This document shows positions 11,738 to 22,553 of a DNA stretch of 64,000 bases, piece after piece (positions within the stretch are counted from its first letter, which is position 1; the number at the start of each line of letters is the position of its first letter). Below the pieces are notes generated by a model. That model saw only the letters and a program-made list of their open reading frames with translations, searched no databases and was not told where the DNA came from. A program made the position numbers and the translations under genes. Source of the stretch: Neostapfia colusana (Eukaryota; Streptophyta; Magnoliopsida; Poales; Poaceae); the NCBI GenBank assembly GCA_030760725.1, contig JASWHV010000018.1, positions 19,438,273 to 19,502,272 on the forward strand. Direction: 5' to 3'.

Positions 11738-12857
11738 ACACCAGCACCGGCCCCCTGCTTTCGCAAGGAGCCGTCGAAGAAGAGCGTCCAGTAAGGCCCA
11801 GTGAAGGCCAGAGCTCGGGGTCCTGGTTCACCGTCTTCATGGCCCCCTGGGTCAGCCTGTGTTGGCGTCCACTTCAGCCACGAAGTCAGCTAGTGCTTGG
11901 CTGTTGCCTGCGTGACGAGGAAGGAAGCCTAGCTCAAACTCCAGTAGCTCCGCTGCCCATTTGGCGGCATCGTCCGTCGCGTGGGGGCTGTGGAGGATAG
12001 CCTTCAGCTGGTAGGAGGTGGCCACTGAGGCCCGGTGTGTTTGGCAGCAGTGGCGGAGATTCCTGGACGCCATGAGCACTGCATACAGCAGCTTATGTAC
12101 CTCCAGGTACCTTGTCTTGGCGTCATGGAGGACCTAACTGATGAAGTAGACAGAACCTCCCGCGGGCCCGGGGAGGCCGCCGGGAGCTGATACTCGGAGG
12201 TCCCCAGGCTGTCTTGGACCTCCGGGAGGTCCCGCTGATTTCCCGGGAGCTCCGGGGGGGTCCAGTTGTACGTCCGGAAGGTTCTGTTGGACGTCCGGGA
12301 GGTTCTGTTGGGCCTCCGGGGGGGGGGGGGGGTCCCGTTGCACCTCCGGGAGGTCCTGCTGGTCCTCCGGGAGGTTGTGTCGGGGATCCGGGGTCCGTTT
12401 TGGACCTCCGGGGGGTTGCCTCGGAGACCCGGGGGTCGTCTCGGACCTCCGGGGTTTCCTGGTGCTTGTTTCCCGATACCGGAGCAGGTTGCGGCGATGA
12501 GGGGTCCGGCCGCTCTGCGGCGAGGACCATACTCCCCGCTGCAGCCGTCGCCACGATGTAGAGCAACAGATGCTCTTCGGGCTCGGGGGGCTACCATTAC
12601 GGGTAGGGTCATCAGGAGCTGGTTCAGCTCCTGGGGAGCTTCCTCCGCTTCGTCGGTCCAAGCGAATGGGCCGGATTTGCATAGGAGCTTAGAGAAGGGG
12701 AGCGTTCGCTTTGCTAACCTCGGTATAAACCGACTCAGCGCAGCTAGGCATCCCGTGAATTTCTGGACTTTTTTGATGCGGGCGGGGGGCCGCCTCGAGC
12801 CGATGGCTTTGATCTTCCCTGGGTTAGCCTCAGTTCCTCGGCGTGAGGCCAGGAATT
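11738..12857 (-). pseudogene. Element B pol: RT connection and RNase H, degenerate
   Basis: On the minus strand this carries the RT thumb/connection region (motifs such as VQKFTGCLAALSRFI, recovered across frames near 12700-12780). After that comes a segment resembling the start of the Tat RNase H domain (VATAAAGSMVLAAER near 12540), the collagen-like insert, then a YISEVL-like motif and AKWAAELLEFELGFLPRH (about 11890-11970) leading into the catalytic region cut by element A at 11737. Several frame changes are present, so only the lineage and order of domains can be stated. The match is to Tat/Retand pol as I know it. Confidence 0.65.
12190..12470 (-). repeat. Collagen-like G/C-rich minisatellite in element B pol
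   Basis: Imperfect tandem units built on CCTCCGGGAGGT, mostly spaced about 20-24 bp, with a run of 15 G near 12318-12332. In the frame that carries the flanking RNase H residues, the minus strand encodes a PPG-rich stretch (GPAGPPGGATGPPPPPGG). It lies in the low-complexity linker before the YISEVL-like motif, a segment that is naturally variable in Tat pol. The plus strand is also open (12214-12561), a by-product of the composition. Confidence 0.8.
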
Positions 12858-13319
12858 CTATGGGTTTTCCAGAGGATACACCGAACTCACACTTGTCGGA
12901 AGGACGAAGACTAAGGCCAGGTTATCTAGTACGGATGAACTCTGCCTGACCTTAACAACAATGTCATCGACATACACCTCAACTGAGTCTCTCATTAGCT
13001 CTCCTAAGGTCTTGTTCATTGCACGTACGAAGGTAGGGAGAGCGTTCCTTAGGCCATAAGGCATAGAGGCATAACAGTACAGACCGACTACTGTGATGAA
13101 GGAGGTGTGCTCTTCATCTTCTCTAGACATAGGGGTCTGGTGGAAACCCGAGTAAGCATCTAGGAAGCACAGCATATCGCAGCCTGACGTCGAGTCTACT
13201 ATTTGATCTATTATAGGGAGAGGAAATAGATCTTTAGGACATGCCTTATTGAGACTGGTGTAGTCGATGCACATCCGGAACTTCCCGCCGGCCTTTGGGA
13301 CAACAACAGGGTTCGCCAA
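12858..13319 (-). pseudogene. Element B reverse transcriptase core, degenerate
   Basis: Contains the Tat RT palm: PVVVPKAGGKFRMCIDYTSL, NKACPKD, FLDAYSGFHQ, MPYGLRNA and the catalytic YVDDIVVK. The upstream joint to protease (13320-13737) holds several stops, for example TGA in place of Trp near 13516 and TAA near 13393. After YVDD the frame is lost. Family motifs are clear, but the gene is dead. Confidence 0.85.
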
Positions 13320-13737
13320 GCACCGGGGGTGGCGGACTTTCCGTATGGAGCCAGCGTCCAGCAGCTTCTTGATTTCTTCGTGGATGGGGCTTTACTGCTC
13401 GGTGGACTGCTTGAGGGGCTTCTGTTGGACTGGCCGGGCGTCGGGGAAGACCTTTAGGTAGTGCCCAATCACCTCCCTATGGATCACTGGCATCTGCGAC
13501 GGCTGTCATGCAAACACATCGACATTGTGCCGGAGGGAGGTAACGAGCGCGCCTTCCTATTTGCTATCCAGGCCCCCGGCTACCCGGGTGGTCTGGGTGG
13601 CATCGGCGCTGATTCGGACGAGCCTCAAAGGGACGTCGTCCTCGTCGAGGGGTTGCACATGGGGTGCTGTGGTAGAGGCACGGTGGCATGCACTTGGGTG
13701 GAGCCGGTTTGGTTCTGCACTGCCTGGGGTTGGCGCT

Positions 13738-16104
13738 CTAGCTGCTGTAAGCGCCTGGAGCTTTTCCAAGGCTAACACTGTGGCAGTACGGTCTCCACAA
13801 ACCTTGAGGACGCCTGTTGGTGTAGGCATCTTCAAGACAAGGTAGCCGTAGTGGGCTACTGCCATGAATTGGTACAGGGCTGGCCCTGCCAATTATGGCG
13901 TTGAAGGGGAGGTCGATCTCGGCCACGTCGAACAGAATGTACTCTGTCCGATAGCTGTCTGGTGCCCCAAAGGTCACCGGGAGGCTGATGTGGCCGTAGG
14001 GAACGACCTGTCCCGGCCCTACCCCTGAGAACGGGCTCGATGGGGTGAGCTTGGCCATCGGGATATGCAGCTTCTGGAAAGCTGCGCGACTGATGAGGTT
14101 CAGTCCAGCCCCGCCATCCACCAAAACGTGGTACATCCTCACGTTGGCGATGGTGGGGGCCACCACGAGCGGTAGTTGGCCGGCCCCAGCCATGTTCCTG
14201 GGGCAGTCGGTGGCATCGAAGCTGATGGGGGTTCCCATCCACCTGAGGTGCGGTGCTGCACTCGGGAGGGGAGCCACCGACGCTACCGCTCGGCGCAAGG
14301 CCTTAGCCGCGCTTCGGGACGAGGGGTCAGCGGACCCGCCGAAGATGACGTAGAGCATCTTCCGGTGCTCGTCATCACTGGAGCTGGAGCTCTCATGATT
14401 GCGCACCACCTTCACGGCGCGCTGAAGCTCCTGGAACTCCACCTGGTGGTCGACGTCGTCTGGGGCGTCGACCTTCTGCTTGCCCTCCCTTTGACGGTAG
14501 GGTGGGGCATCAGTTAGAAGCTGCTTCCCTTTCTGGAAGCGCTCCGTGAGCTTCTGGATTTCCCGGCACTCGGCAGCAGTATGGTAACTGGTGCCGTGCA
14601 CGGGGCATAAGTCGACCTGGCCTCCGTCTAGAGCCGGTGATTGTCGCGGCCTTTTGTCAGGGCGCGGCCCCCGAGCTCCACTGGGCGCCGCTGTCGCGGT
14701 AACGGGGGCCGCGGCTGGCGGCTTCATCTTGCCACCGCCTCTGTTCTTGATCTTCCTGCCGCTTCCATACGAAGCGGCGCCAGATACTGGCTGACCCCCT
14801 GGCTCGGAGGCTGGCAGTGAGTGCCAGCTCCTCCCTTCGGCTGCTCTGGCACACTTGTCCGCCAGGCTGAAGAGCTCCGAGACGTCGAGGACCTCCCTAG
14901 TCGTGAGCTTCTCGAGCATCTTATTGTCCCAAACGCCTTGTCGGAACGCCACCACCACAGAAGCGTTCTGGATGTGTGAGATGGTGTTCCGCACCTGGGA
15001 GAACCGCTGGATGAAGGAGCGCAGCGACTCCCCTGGTTGTTGCTGGATGGCGTGGAGGTCGAGCTCCGTGCCAGGCCGGGTGTAGGAGCTGCCGAAGATG
15101 GCGACAAACTGCCGGCAGATCTCTCCCCAGGAGGTTATGGAATCCTGGGGTAGGTTCATGAGCCAAGACCGGGCTGGGCCGGTCAAGGCGACGGGGAAAT
15201 AGTTGGCCATGACGACCTCATCCCCTCCTGCGGCAAGTACGACGGTGGAGTAGATCTGGAGGAACTCCGCCGTGTTGACGCTGCCGTCGTACTTCTCGGG
15301 CAGGTGCGGCCGAAACTTGCGCGGCCACCTCGCGAAGCGAAGATGGGGTGCAAGGGCTGCACATCCCGCTCCTGTTGCTGCAGGTATTGGTGCCGCGAAT
15401 GCTTGGTTCGCACCTGGCACAGTGTACCCTGGTATGGGCAAGGCTGCGCCATAGACCGGGGACGCCGTTTGTAGGGCATATGGTTGTGGCATATGCTGCG
15501 TGGCGTATGCCTGGGGCAGGGCTCGCGTGGCGAAGATCTGCCCTCCAGGCTGGGTCGAGGCCGACGTCATGCTGTCGCCAGCCTCTTGGTTGCGACGCCT
15601 TTCTCGACGTCGCTCGAGGTACACCCGGGCATCCTGGCCCAGGTGGCACCGTTCCAGCTACGTCCTCAGGTCCGTTGACGGGAGCCTGGAGGAGCTGGAA
15701 TCCGCCGTCTGCCCGTCAACCGTTGGCGTGCGCGTCAGCGACACAGCCGGTTGGCCGGGGCGTCGCCCTCGCCGAAACCGAGGGTTTGCGGCGGCGACGA
15801 CGAGACGGTCCACCTCGCGAACCCACTGCTGGGTCGCTGAATGGGGCGCATCCCCAGCAGGTGGGTTGCGCAGTAGCGCTCCTGCTGCAGCTAGCGCACC
15901 CCCGTGGTGCACGCTCAGCGCTGCAGAAGATCTGACGCTGGTTGGAGCCTGCATTGCCGGGGTCGGTGTTGCCGGAGTCGGCTGTTGGCTCCCAGCTCGC
16001 GCCGACACACTCCATCCAGAGTGCGTCGACATGTACTCCCCACTGGTCACGGTTCGCCGTGAACGCGGAGGAGGAGAGTTTGCCGCTGAAGGAAGCTTGG
16101 TCAT
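13738..16104 (-). pseudogene. gag: Element B gag-protease, premature stop and frameshift
   Basis: The likely start is ATG at 16104 (MTKLPSAANSP), the first one past the LTR and primer site; element C has the same start at 51043. The N-terminal part is Pro/Ser/Ala-rich. A TAG at 15658-15660 replaces the GAG found in C. Beyond it the frame stays open from 15624 to 13738: gag capsid region (FRPHLPEKYDGS, ANYFPVALTGPARSWL), a CPVHGTSYHTAAEC finger in place of a classical CCHC knuckle, and the protease motif VDGGAGLN (Asp at about 14116-14118). Near 13890 one extra G shifts the frame, and the protease C-terminus runs on in another frame to about 13557. This is Tat lineage by its DGG protease motif. 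Confidence 0.85.
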
Positions 16105-16143
16105 CTTCGTCGGCGGAAACTCGTCGCACAAGGGAAAAGCCCC

Positions 16144-16161
16144 CCTACCTGGCGCGCCAAA
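16144..16161 (-). other. Element B primer binding site
   Basis: The minus strand reads TTTGGCGCGCCAGGTAGG next to the LTR end. C has the same sequence at 51082-51099. It differs from the tRNA-Met site of the chromoviruses; I am not sure which tRNA it matches. Confidence 0.7.
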
Positions 16162-16460
16162 TGTCGAAGTGTGCGGTCGACACTTCCCCTGGACCTGCAC
16201 TGGGCAGCCCGCGGAGGTTCTTTTTCGGAGGGGCTAGTCACTTGCGGAGAGCTTGAGCGTATGGACGAGTTAAGGAAAGCTTGACACGGCGGGTTTTACG
16301 TGGTTCGGGCCGCCGGAGCGTAAAACCCTACGTCCACGGTGAGCTGTGGAGCTCGCTGTATTGCTTGCGGCTCAGAACCGGAGTCCTAAGCTTGGGGATG
16401 CCTGATGCCTAGCGTATGAGTTGCGGGAGTGCGAACCCTTGCTAACGTTGTCTACCCGAG

Positions 16461-16469
16461 CCTTTTATA
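16461..16469 (-). promoter_or_regulatory. TATA box of element B 5' LTR
   Basis: The minus strand reads TATAAAAGG, about 300 bp from the LTR inner end and about 400 bp downstream of the CACGTG array. The same motif is in C at 17971-17979 and 51378-51386. Confidence 0.7.
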
Positions 16470-16867
16470 GTCCAAGGCTCATGTGGCTTACAAGGGGGGC
16501 CCGGGACCCGACAGGTTCTCCCGGGGAGATTGCCTACAGACTATCGTATCCGCAGTTATGTCAGTAGTTGTCTCTGGCGAAGGCTTCTGAGTCTTCGTAT
16601 TGCCGCCCTGCCCATGCCGCATGCTAGCCGTAGTGGTTGATGACGGTGGGAGCGGCATGGGATGTCTTGTCGCTGCTTTTATTGGCTGGCAGGCTCTGAC
16701 ACCGCGCGCTAGTCTGCGATGCGACTGGGCGCAACGGCACCTAACAGAGGCGTGCTCCGCGTCTCCGCGTCTTGGGAAGGCGCGGGCCTTGAATACCTTG
16801 TACGGGCAAGGTATGGGGCGTATTTACGCCCGCTGCCTACCGCTCGGGGGCAGGCAGCGCTCTTCTG

Positions 16868-17155
16868 CTGGACACGTGGCGGGCCCAGAGCCCTCCTCAG
16901 AGGAGAGGGGGTCCGGCCCCGCAGGACACGTGGAGCCTTCAGACCTCTCCCCGCGGAGGGGGAGGTCCGGCTTCTGTCGGCCACGTGGCGGGCCCGGAGC
17001 TCTCCTCTGAGGAGAGGGAGGTCCGGCCCCACTGGACACGTGGCGCCTTCGGACCTCTCCCCCGCGGAGGGGGAGGTCCGGCTTCTGCAGGCCACGTGGC
17101 GAGCCCGGAGCTCTCCTCTGAGGAGAGGGAGGTCCAGCCCCGCCGGACGCGTGGC
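16868..17155 (-). repeat. CACGTG (G-box) 55-bp repeat array in element B LTR
   Basis: CACGTG begins at 16873, 16927, 16982, 17037 and 17093, with a cgcgtg variant near 17147: spacing of 54-56 bp. Each unit joins the core to a ggagctc or ggacctc block, a self-complementary cctctgaggag or ccgcggagg block and ggtccgg. ORFs reading through the array on both strands are by-products of the repeats. Confidence 0.85.
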
Positions 17156-17246
17156 GCCCTCGGACCTCTCCCTGCGGAGAAGGGCGAGTTCCTTAGGCAT
17201 TTTCCCCCTGTGCGAGGGGGTACCCCATATTGCGGGTACCGACATG

Positions 17247-17294
17247 GCCGCCCTTGTAGCCTCCAGGTTCCGGCGCGAGCCAGGGGGACCCTAG
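17247..17294 (+). pseudogene. Element G antisense ORF, C-terminal tail only
   Basis: Codes for AALVASRFRREPGGP and a TAG stop, as in element C (ALVASRFHREPGGP, stop 47008-47010). The rest was split off by insertion of B at 17244. An apparent ATG at 17244-17246 is made by the LTR junction and is not a start of the old gene. Confidence 0.65.
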
Positions 17295-17345
17295 GGCTTG
17301 TTTCTTTCTTCTTATCGAGTCTGTAGTCCAGCTCATGGAGCCATG

Positions 17346-17351
17346 AATAAA
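17346..17351 (+). terminator. Poly(A) signal after the element G antisense ORF
   Basis: AATAAA about 52 bp after the stop. C has AATAAA at the same distance (47062-47067). Conservation in two copies supports a separate plus-strand transcript ending here. Confidence 0.5.
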
Positions 17352-17692
17352 TAGACTCTCTTGAATATTTGTGCCTGTGATGCTTTTGTCTTCTTATTTG
17401 TTTTGCCTGGCCGAGCCCTTAGCGCCGCAAGGTACTCAGAGGCCTTTACCAATCTAGAAGCTCTGCACACACACCTTCCCCGGGTCCTTACTGTATAAAG
17501 GGCCTCGGAGGCACCGGGGCTCCGGCTCCCTCCAAGGTCCGGGTACGATCGTCCGACCCCTAGTACCGGACCGTACTCCGGGGAAGCAGAGTGCACAGGC
17601 TTTGGGTACGGAACCAGGCAAAGCGGCTCTACTCCCGTGGGCCTCCGGAGGGCAGGGTGCGCACGATTTGGGTATAGAGATGGCTAAGCGGG

Positions 17693-18696
17693 TGTCCAAG
17701 TGTGTGGTCGACACTTCCCCCGGATCTGCACTGGGCAACCCGCGGAGGTTCTTTTTCGGAGGGGCTAGTCACTTGCGGAGAGCTTGAGCGTAGGGACAAG
17801 TTAGGGAGGAGCTTGACACGGCGAGTTTTACGTGGTTCGGGCCGCCGGAGCTTAAAACCCTACGTCCACGACGAGCTGGGGTGCTCGATGTATTGCTGGT
17901 TGCCTAGAACCGGAGTCCAGAGGGTGCGAATGGCTAGAGTGCGAACCCTTTTTAACATCGCCTACCCGAGCCTTTTATAGTCCAAGGCTCGCGTGGCTTA
18001 CAAGGGGGGGCCCGGAACCCAACAGGTGGTCCCGGGGAGATTGCCTGCCGACTATCGTATCCGCAGTTACGTCGGTAGTTGTCTCTGGCGAAGGCTTCTG
18101 AGTCTTCGTCTTGCCGCCCTGCCCATGCCGCCTGCTAGTCGTAGTGGTTGATGACGGCGGGGGCGGTAGGGGATGTCTTGTCGCTGTGTTTATTGACTGG
18201 CAGGTTCTGACACCGCGCGCCAGTCTGTGATGCGACTAGGCGCAACGGCACCTGACAGAGGCGTGCTCCGCATCTGCGTCTTGGGAAGGCGCGGGCCTTG
18301 AATACCTTGTACGGGCAAGGTATGTGGTGTCTTTACGCCCGCTGCCTACCGCTCGGGGGCAGGCAGCGCTCTTCTGCTGGACACGTGGAGCCTTCGACCT
18401 CTCCCCGCGGAGGGGGAGGTCCGGCTTCTGTCGGCCACGTGGCGGGCCCGGAGCTCTCATCTGAGGAGAGGAAGGTCCGGCCCCGCTGGACACGTGGTGC
18501 CTTCGGACATCTCTCCCGCGAGGGGGAGGTCCAGCTTCTGCAGGCCACGTGGCGAGCCCGAAGCTCTCCTTTGAGGAGATGGAGGTCCGGCCCCGCCGGA
18601 CGCGTGGCGCCTTCGGAGCTCTCCCTACGGAGAAGGGCGAGATACTTAGGCATTTTCTCCTGTGCGCGGGGGTACCCCATATCGCGGGTACCGACA
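17693..18696 (-). repeat. Element C 3' LTR
   Basis: 1004 bp, with TATA at 17979-17971 (minus). It has one CACGTG unit fewer than the 5' LTR of C, which explains most of the 59 bp length difference. Its outer end has TGTCC where the other copies have TGTCG. Confidence 0.9.
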
Positions 18697-18740
18697 GTGG
18701 CCCCCGGGTCCATCTTGGGGGAGATAGCGAGCCTGAAATG
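18697..18740 (-). other. Element C polypurine-like tract and start of internal region
   Basis: The minus strand reads GGACCCGGGGGCCAC directly before the 3' LTR, a G-rich candidate for plus-strand priming. The last five bases, aaatg (18736-18740), are the target duplicated by element D. Confidence 0.5.
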
Positions 18741-21700
18741 TGTAGAAGTCCCAAAAATGTGTATGAATAAAAACTATGGTTTGAGTTCATATGTGTGGCA
18801 ATGACAGGAAAAATGGGACTTGCTAAAACTTTTCTTCATGCAAAGTAATACATCCAACATGAGGTTCACCTTTTTACTTAAAAGTGTTGGACCAATAAGG
18901 AGTTAAATACCTCTTTGCATGTGAGTTTAAAATTCAGATTTGAAAATTCGAAGTTCACACATATGGTGACCCAAAAACTTTGAATTAACATGCAGCCATA
19001 TAGTTGAGTTTTTAGGGAAAAGGTTATCACCAACTTTTCAATTGTAGGGTGGGCTCAAAGGAGAGCTAAAGAGAAGAAATTGCAAATTCTAAACCAAATT
19101 CAGATTTAGTCTTGCAAATTCAAACTGAATTTGAAGAATTCAAATTCTAGCCCACCTTTTTAAAACTTAGAATTTTGGGGAGTGAAAAGATCAGCTTGAG
19201 AAGATATTTGGTGAAGAAATGGGGGGTGGGACCCACAGGTCATAGAGCTAAAGGAGGAGATTTACTCCCTAAGTTTTGCTCTCGGTGGGAACTTTTCCCG
19301 AGCAGCTTGCGAGCGCCACCGAGCAGCTTGCCGGTGACAGCTCCTGCTGCCGGTCTCCACGCGCTGGCGCCCTGGGGTCGGTCCTGGCCGCACCCCCAAC
19401 GTGATAACGTGCCCCCCGGCCAAAGCAAGGCACGATTGCTTTCTCCTCCTCGCAAAGAAACCGAGAGCAGAGCACCTCATCGGCGCTGCTCCACTGCCCC
19501 TGTCTCCCGGCCAGCCCAGCGCCTCTCCGGCAGGCTCAAGAGGTCACAGAGGTGCGCCAGGAGGTACTGATCCTCATCCCGTCGTCCTCTTGCTCTCCCC
19601 CGACGCCGGCTCGCCGGAATTCGAGTTTTGGCACCGGCGCACGTATAAAACAGCATGTGTTTAATTCGGGAAATTCTCCCAAACCGATTGATCACACCTC
19701 CTACAATTCAAACCACAGCAACTAGATGCCCTAGCACCCTCCCACGCCGAAAACCAAAGGAAACCGACCCTCCTAGGCCCCGGGCGACGAGAAATCATCG
19801 CCGGCGGCCAAAACTGCCATGGTCCACGGTGAGGACTAGGTTGCAGCCACTTCCTGCATGATCTGATCCCCGTTCCATGTTCCTAGAACCATAGGGATGC
19901 TGTAGGACATCATAGCTCGCCGGGAGATGCCTTGGACACGCTGGAACGCGTCCATGTCGAGTTCCCGAGCCGCCCCGCCGGTGCCGACCCACCTACAGCC
20001 GTTTTCATGCGGGGAAACCTTGCCCGGCAGCTGCGCCACGTTCCCAGGAGCATGTAGGGCGAAACCGGAGCTCATTTGGTGGAGAAATGAGGGAGAACGA
20101 GCCATGCCAAGTTTTCTGCTGGTGTGCACCCGCGGGCTCTGGCGGGAGGTTGAAGAAGCACCTGACCCGTGGGCCCCACGTGCGACTGTGCTGTTTAAAA
20201 TCAAACAGAGAGTTGTGCAAACTTGTAAAATGCATAACTTGGTGTAGGAAGCTCCAAAAATAGTGAGATAAATTTTGTTGGATTCCTTTAAGAGAGTACT
20301 ATCCAGAGGTACAACCCAATTTGTATGAAACGAATTATTTAATTCTGGAAAATTCTTGGAAGGTTTTCTGAAAAAGAATTATAGAGGGAGTTTGGTTTAT
20401 CCAAAAATACCCAAATTTTGCCAGAATATTCTTTAGCATATTGTTGACCTCATAGCAAATTTTCAGCTCATTTGAAGATCATTTGAGTAGGAATTTGCTA
20501 AAAACAATCTGCTGTGTTCATAAGAGTCCAGAAACATTTTCAGAAAATGTTTCCCACTTCAAAAATCTGTTCTGAGCAATCCATAGCTCCAAAAATCATA
20601 GGAAAATTTAGGCAAGCTCTCTGGGACATACTTGGAATTGTAGTTCACTTAGTTGGGCATGAAAATGCACATTACTACAGAATTAATTCTATTGAGTACA
20701 AATGCTTAAAGAATTGTTCTGGGAGAACTACCCAAGTAAAAGGGCTGAATTTTGGACCAGATGACTCTAATGTGATAAAAAACTCACATGTAAATTATCA
20801 GCCCAAGATGAGTCCTGGAACTCCCTGTTCTTATTCTCCATACTTATGTATAAGGGAAAAATACATAAGAGATATTGTGAGAATTATGGGGGACACAATA
20901 TGACTCCACATTAGCTGCAATTTGGCAAGCTAAATCCTTAGGTAGTATAGAACCTGCTGTAAAATTTTTGAGGCCATTGGAGTTCTTGTTCTTCAGTTGC
21001 ACTCAAATCTTTTCAGCTTATCTATTATGTTCATTAGAGAAAAGGGTTAGTGTATAGCTAAGGTCCTTAAGGTCAAATTAGTTTAATTCTGTTCTTTGCA
21101 CAACAGAGGCAAACCAAGCCATGCTTGGCTTTTCCACACAACCTCTGTTCTTAAGAAAGTAATTCTATAACTTCTTTCCATTACATTCCATGAAACATAT
21201 GCATATGCATTTCAATAGGAACCACAACGAAGGGGACTCAAAGGAGTGATTCATCAAAGTGGATCAAGCTCCGGAGAGTCAAGGGTGGATCTGCAAGGAT
21301 ACTAACTGCTTATATACGACTACCCTGCAAAACAGGCAAGCTCCGGTTTGCATTTAACAGCTGTTAAGTTTTTGTTTTGTATTCACCTTCGGTCAGGATA
21401 TGAATTATGCATTAGGTCTAGTGTTTGATACTCCTCTTGCATAGCCAAATGACCCATGGAGTATTGGGTAGGTGTCGTTCACCGTGTAGAACTGCCATGC
21501 TTAAGTACGGTTCGGTAGAATTCGAGTGGTGAGATGCTACTCGCAGATTTAGGAACAACAGGGGCATACGGGATTGGTTCGTAATTGAATTAGCAAGTTA
21601 AAGTTGAGACCGGAAGGTTGTAGGAGCAGCAGGACATAGGGGCCTGGGTGCTGTAGACCTGTCCGTGTCGGTCAAGGACCGATCCGTATGCGGCCCTGTT

Positions 21701-22553
21701 GAACAAGTTTGAGTTGTGTACCGGACTCATGCTGGCTATATGGGACCCAGTAAACCGATGTACCTCGGGAAGCTGTCGTTGGGACTTTTCGGGTCGCCTC
21801 AGGCGGACGGCCGGTGTGCAGTATGTGGGGAATATTCTCATGACATCTCACGTCGGAAGGTGCACCATGAGAGTAGCTACTGTACGGGGCGACTTGATCG
21901 ATTCAGCGGGGGTGAAACGGGGGAAAGGCTGCCACGTACGACGTCAGTGATGGTTGTTGTAGGCAACGTCGAGTACGGGCGTACGTGTCGTGTAGTCCGG
22001 GTGTTATTGATTCGAATCACCGTCGCTCGCGGAATGGACCGAGCATACTTGTTCTCACAGTCGTGACGTAGTAAGAACTTGCATGAGAAAGGAACTAATC
22101 ATTTTGATGTGAAGTATTCTTCTACCTTGTATTGAAGCTTGATGAATAGGCTAGTGCAAACTCGATTCTTTTATGCCATGAGCAATTTACATCGGGGGAA
22201 AGCGTTTCTTGTTTGATTGTGGACTCCCGATGTGGCGTGCCCAGGATTACTTAAAATGCTGCAATTAATAACTGAAAGTAAGGATTCACTTTTAGGCGAG
22301 TTAATTATGCTTATGCCATCCTATGTTAGATTTATAACCTCACTTAGAGTTTCATGTTTAGGGTGACGGTTAAGTCTTGCTGAGCGTTATGCTCACGGAT
22401 GTTATCCGAGTTGTTTTGCAGGTAATTGACTCGATGCTTATGAGAAGGGGTGCCGATGAGACTCGGGAACCTCCGAGTGCTTACTCAAAGAGCATCCTCG
22501 CCGCAGCAGATTGTCTTCGTGTTGCTAGTAAGAAACTTCCGTGGGCTGGACCG
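18741..22553 (+). repeat. Element D 5' LTR, first part
   Basis: Begins TGTAGAAGTCCC (the 3' LTR has TGTAAAAGTCCC). TATA box at 19644-19650 in CACGTATAAAACAGC. A GC-rich stretch (about 19280-20170) surrounds the promoter. Open frames here (19175-19570, 20514-20903) recur in the 3' LTR as expected for copies and show no recognised domain. No CACGTG array like that of A and F was seen. It is interrupted by E at 22554 and resumes at 34514. Confidence 0.93.
19644..19650 (+). promoter_or_regulatory. TATA box of element D 5' LTR
   Basis: TATAAAA; the copy in the 3' LTR is at 41720-41726. It drives the D genomic RNA if it works. E now sits downstream of it in the leader, so a full D transcript would have to read through 12 kb of E. 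Confidence 0.6.

Larger units (their letters stand above)
16162..17244 (-). repeat. Element B 5' LTR
   Basis: 1083 bp. On the minus strand it begins TGTCGGTACCCGC and ends CACACTTCGACA. A TATA box is at 16469-16461 and the CACGTG array at about 16868-17155. Clearly the same family as the C LTRs at 17693-18696 and 51100-52162. The partner LTR is outside the window, so the target duplication (tggcc on this side) cannot be checked. Confidence 0.9.
17245..17692 (+). mobile_element. Element G fragment 1: Tat internal region, oldest layer
   Basis: Matches the part of C around 46962-47875, between the antisense ORF and the gag side. Its first bases are the last codons of the antisense ORF (ALVASRFRREPGGP, stop at 17292-17294). 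Compared with C it lacks a block of about 460 bp that holds a CACGTG array. It ends in gcggg, the target duplicated by C, and resumes at 52168. Confidence 0.75.

Noticed and set aside
12214..12561. Glycine/proline-rich ORF on the plus strand, considered as a collagen or cell-wall protein gene
   Set aside because: It is the reverse of the minisatellite within Tat pol; the RNase H reading is on the other strand.
19175..19570. 131-codon ORF in the GC-rich promoter part of the D LTR (also 41251-41646), considered as a captured gene fragment
   Set aside because: It spans the upstream promoter zone and ends before the TATA box, has no recognisable domain, and recurs only in the sister LTR.
20514..20903. 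129-codon ORF in the D LTR (also 42590-42979)
   Set aside because: A/T-rich, no domain, present in both LTRs only because they are copies.
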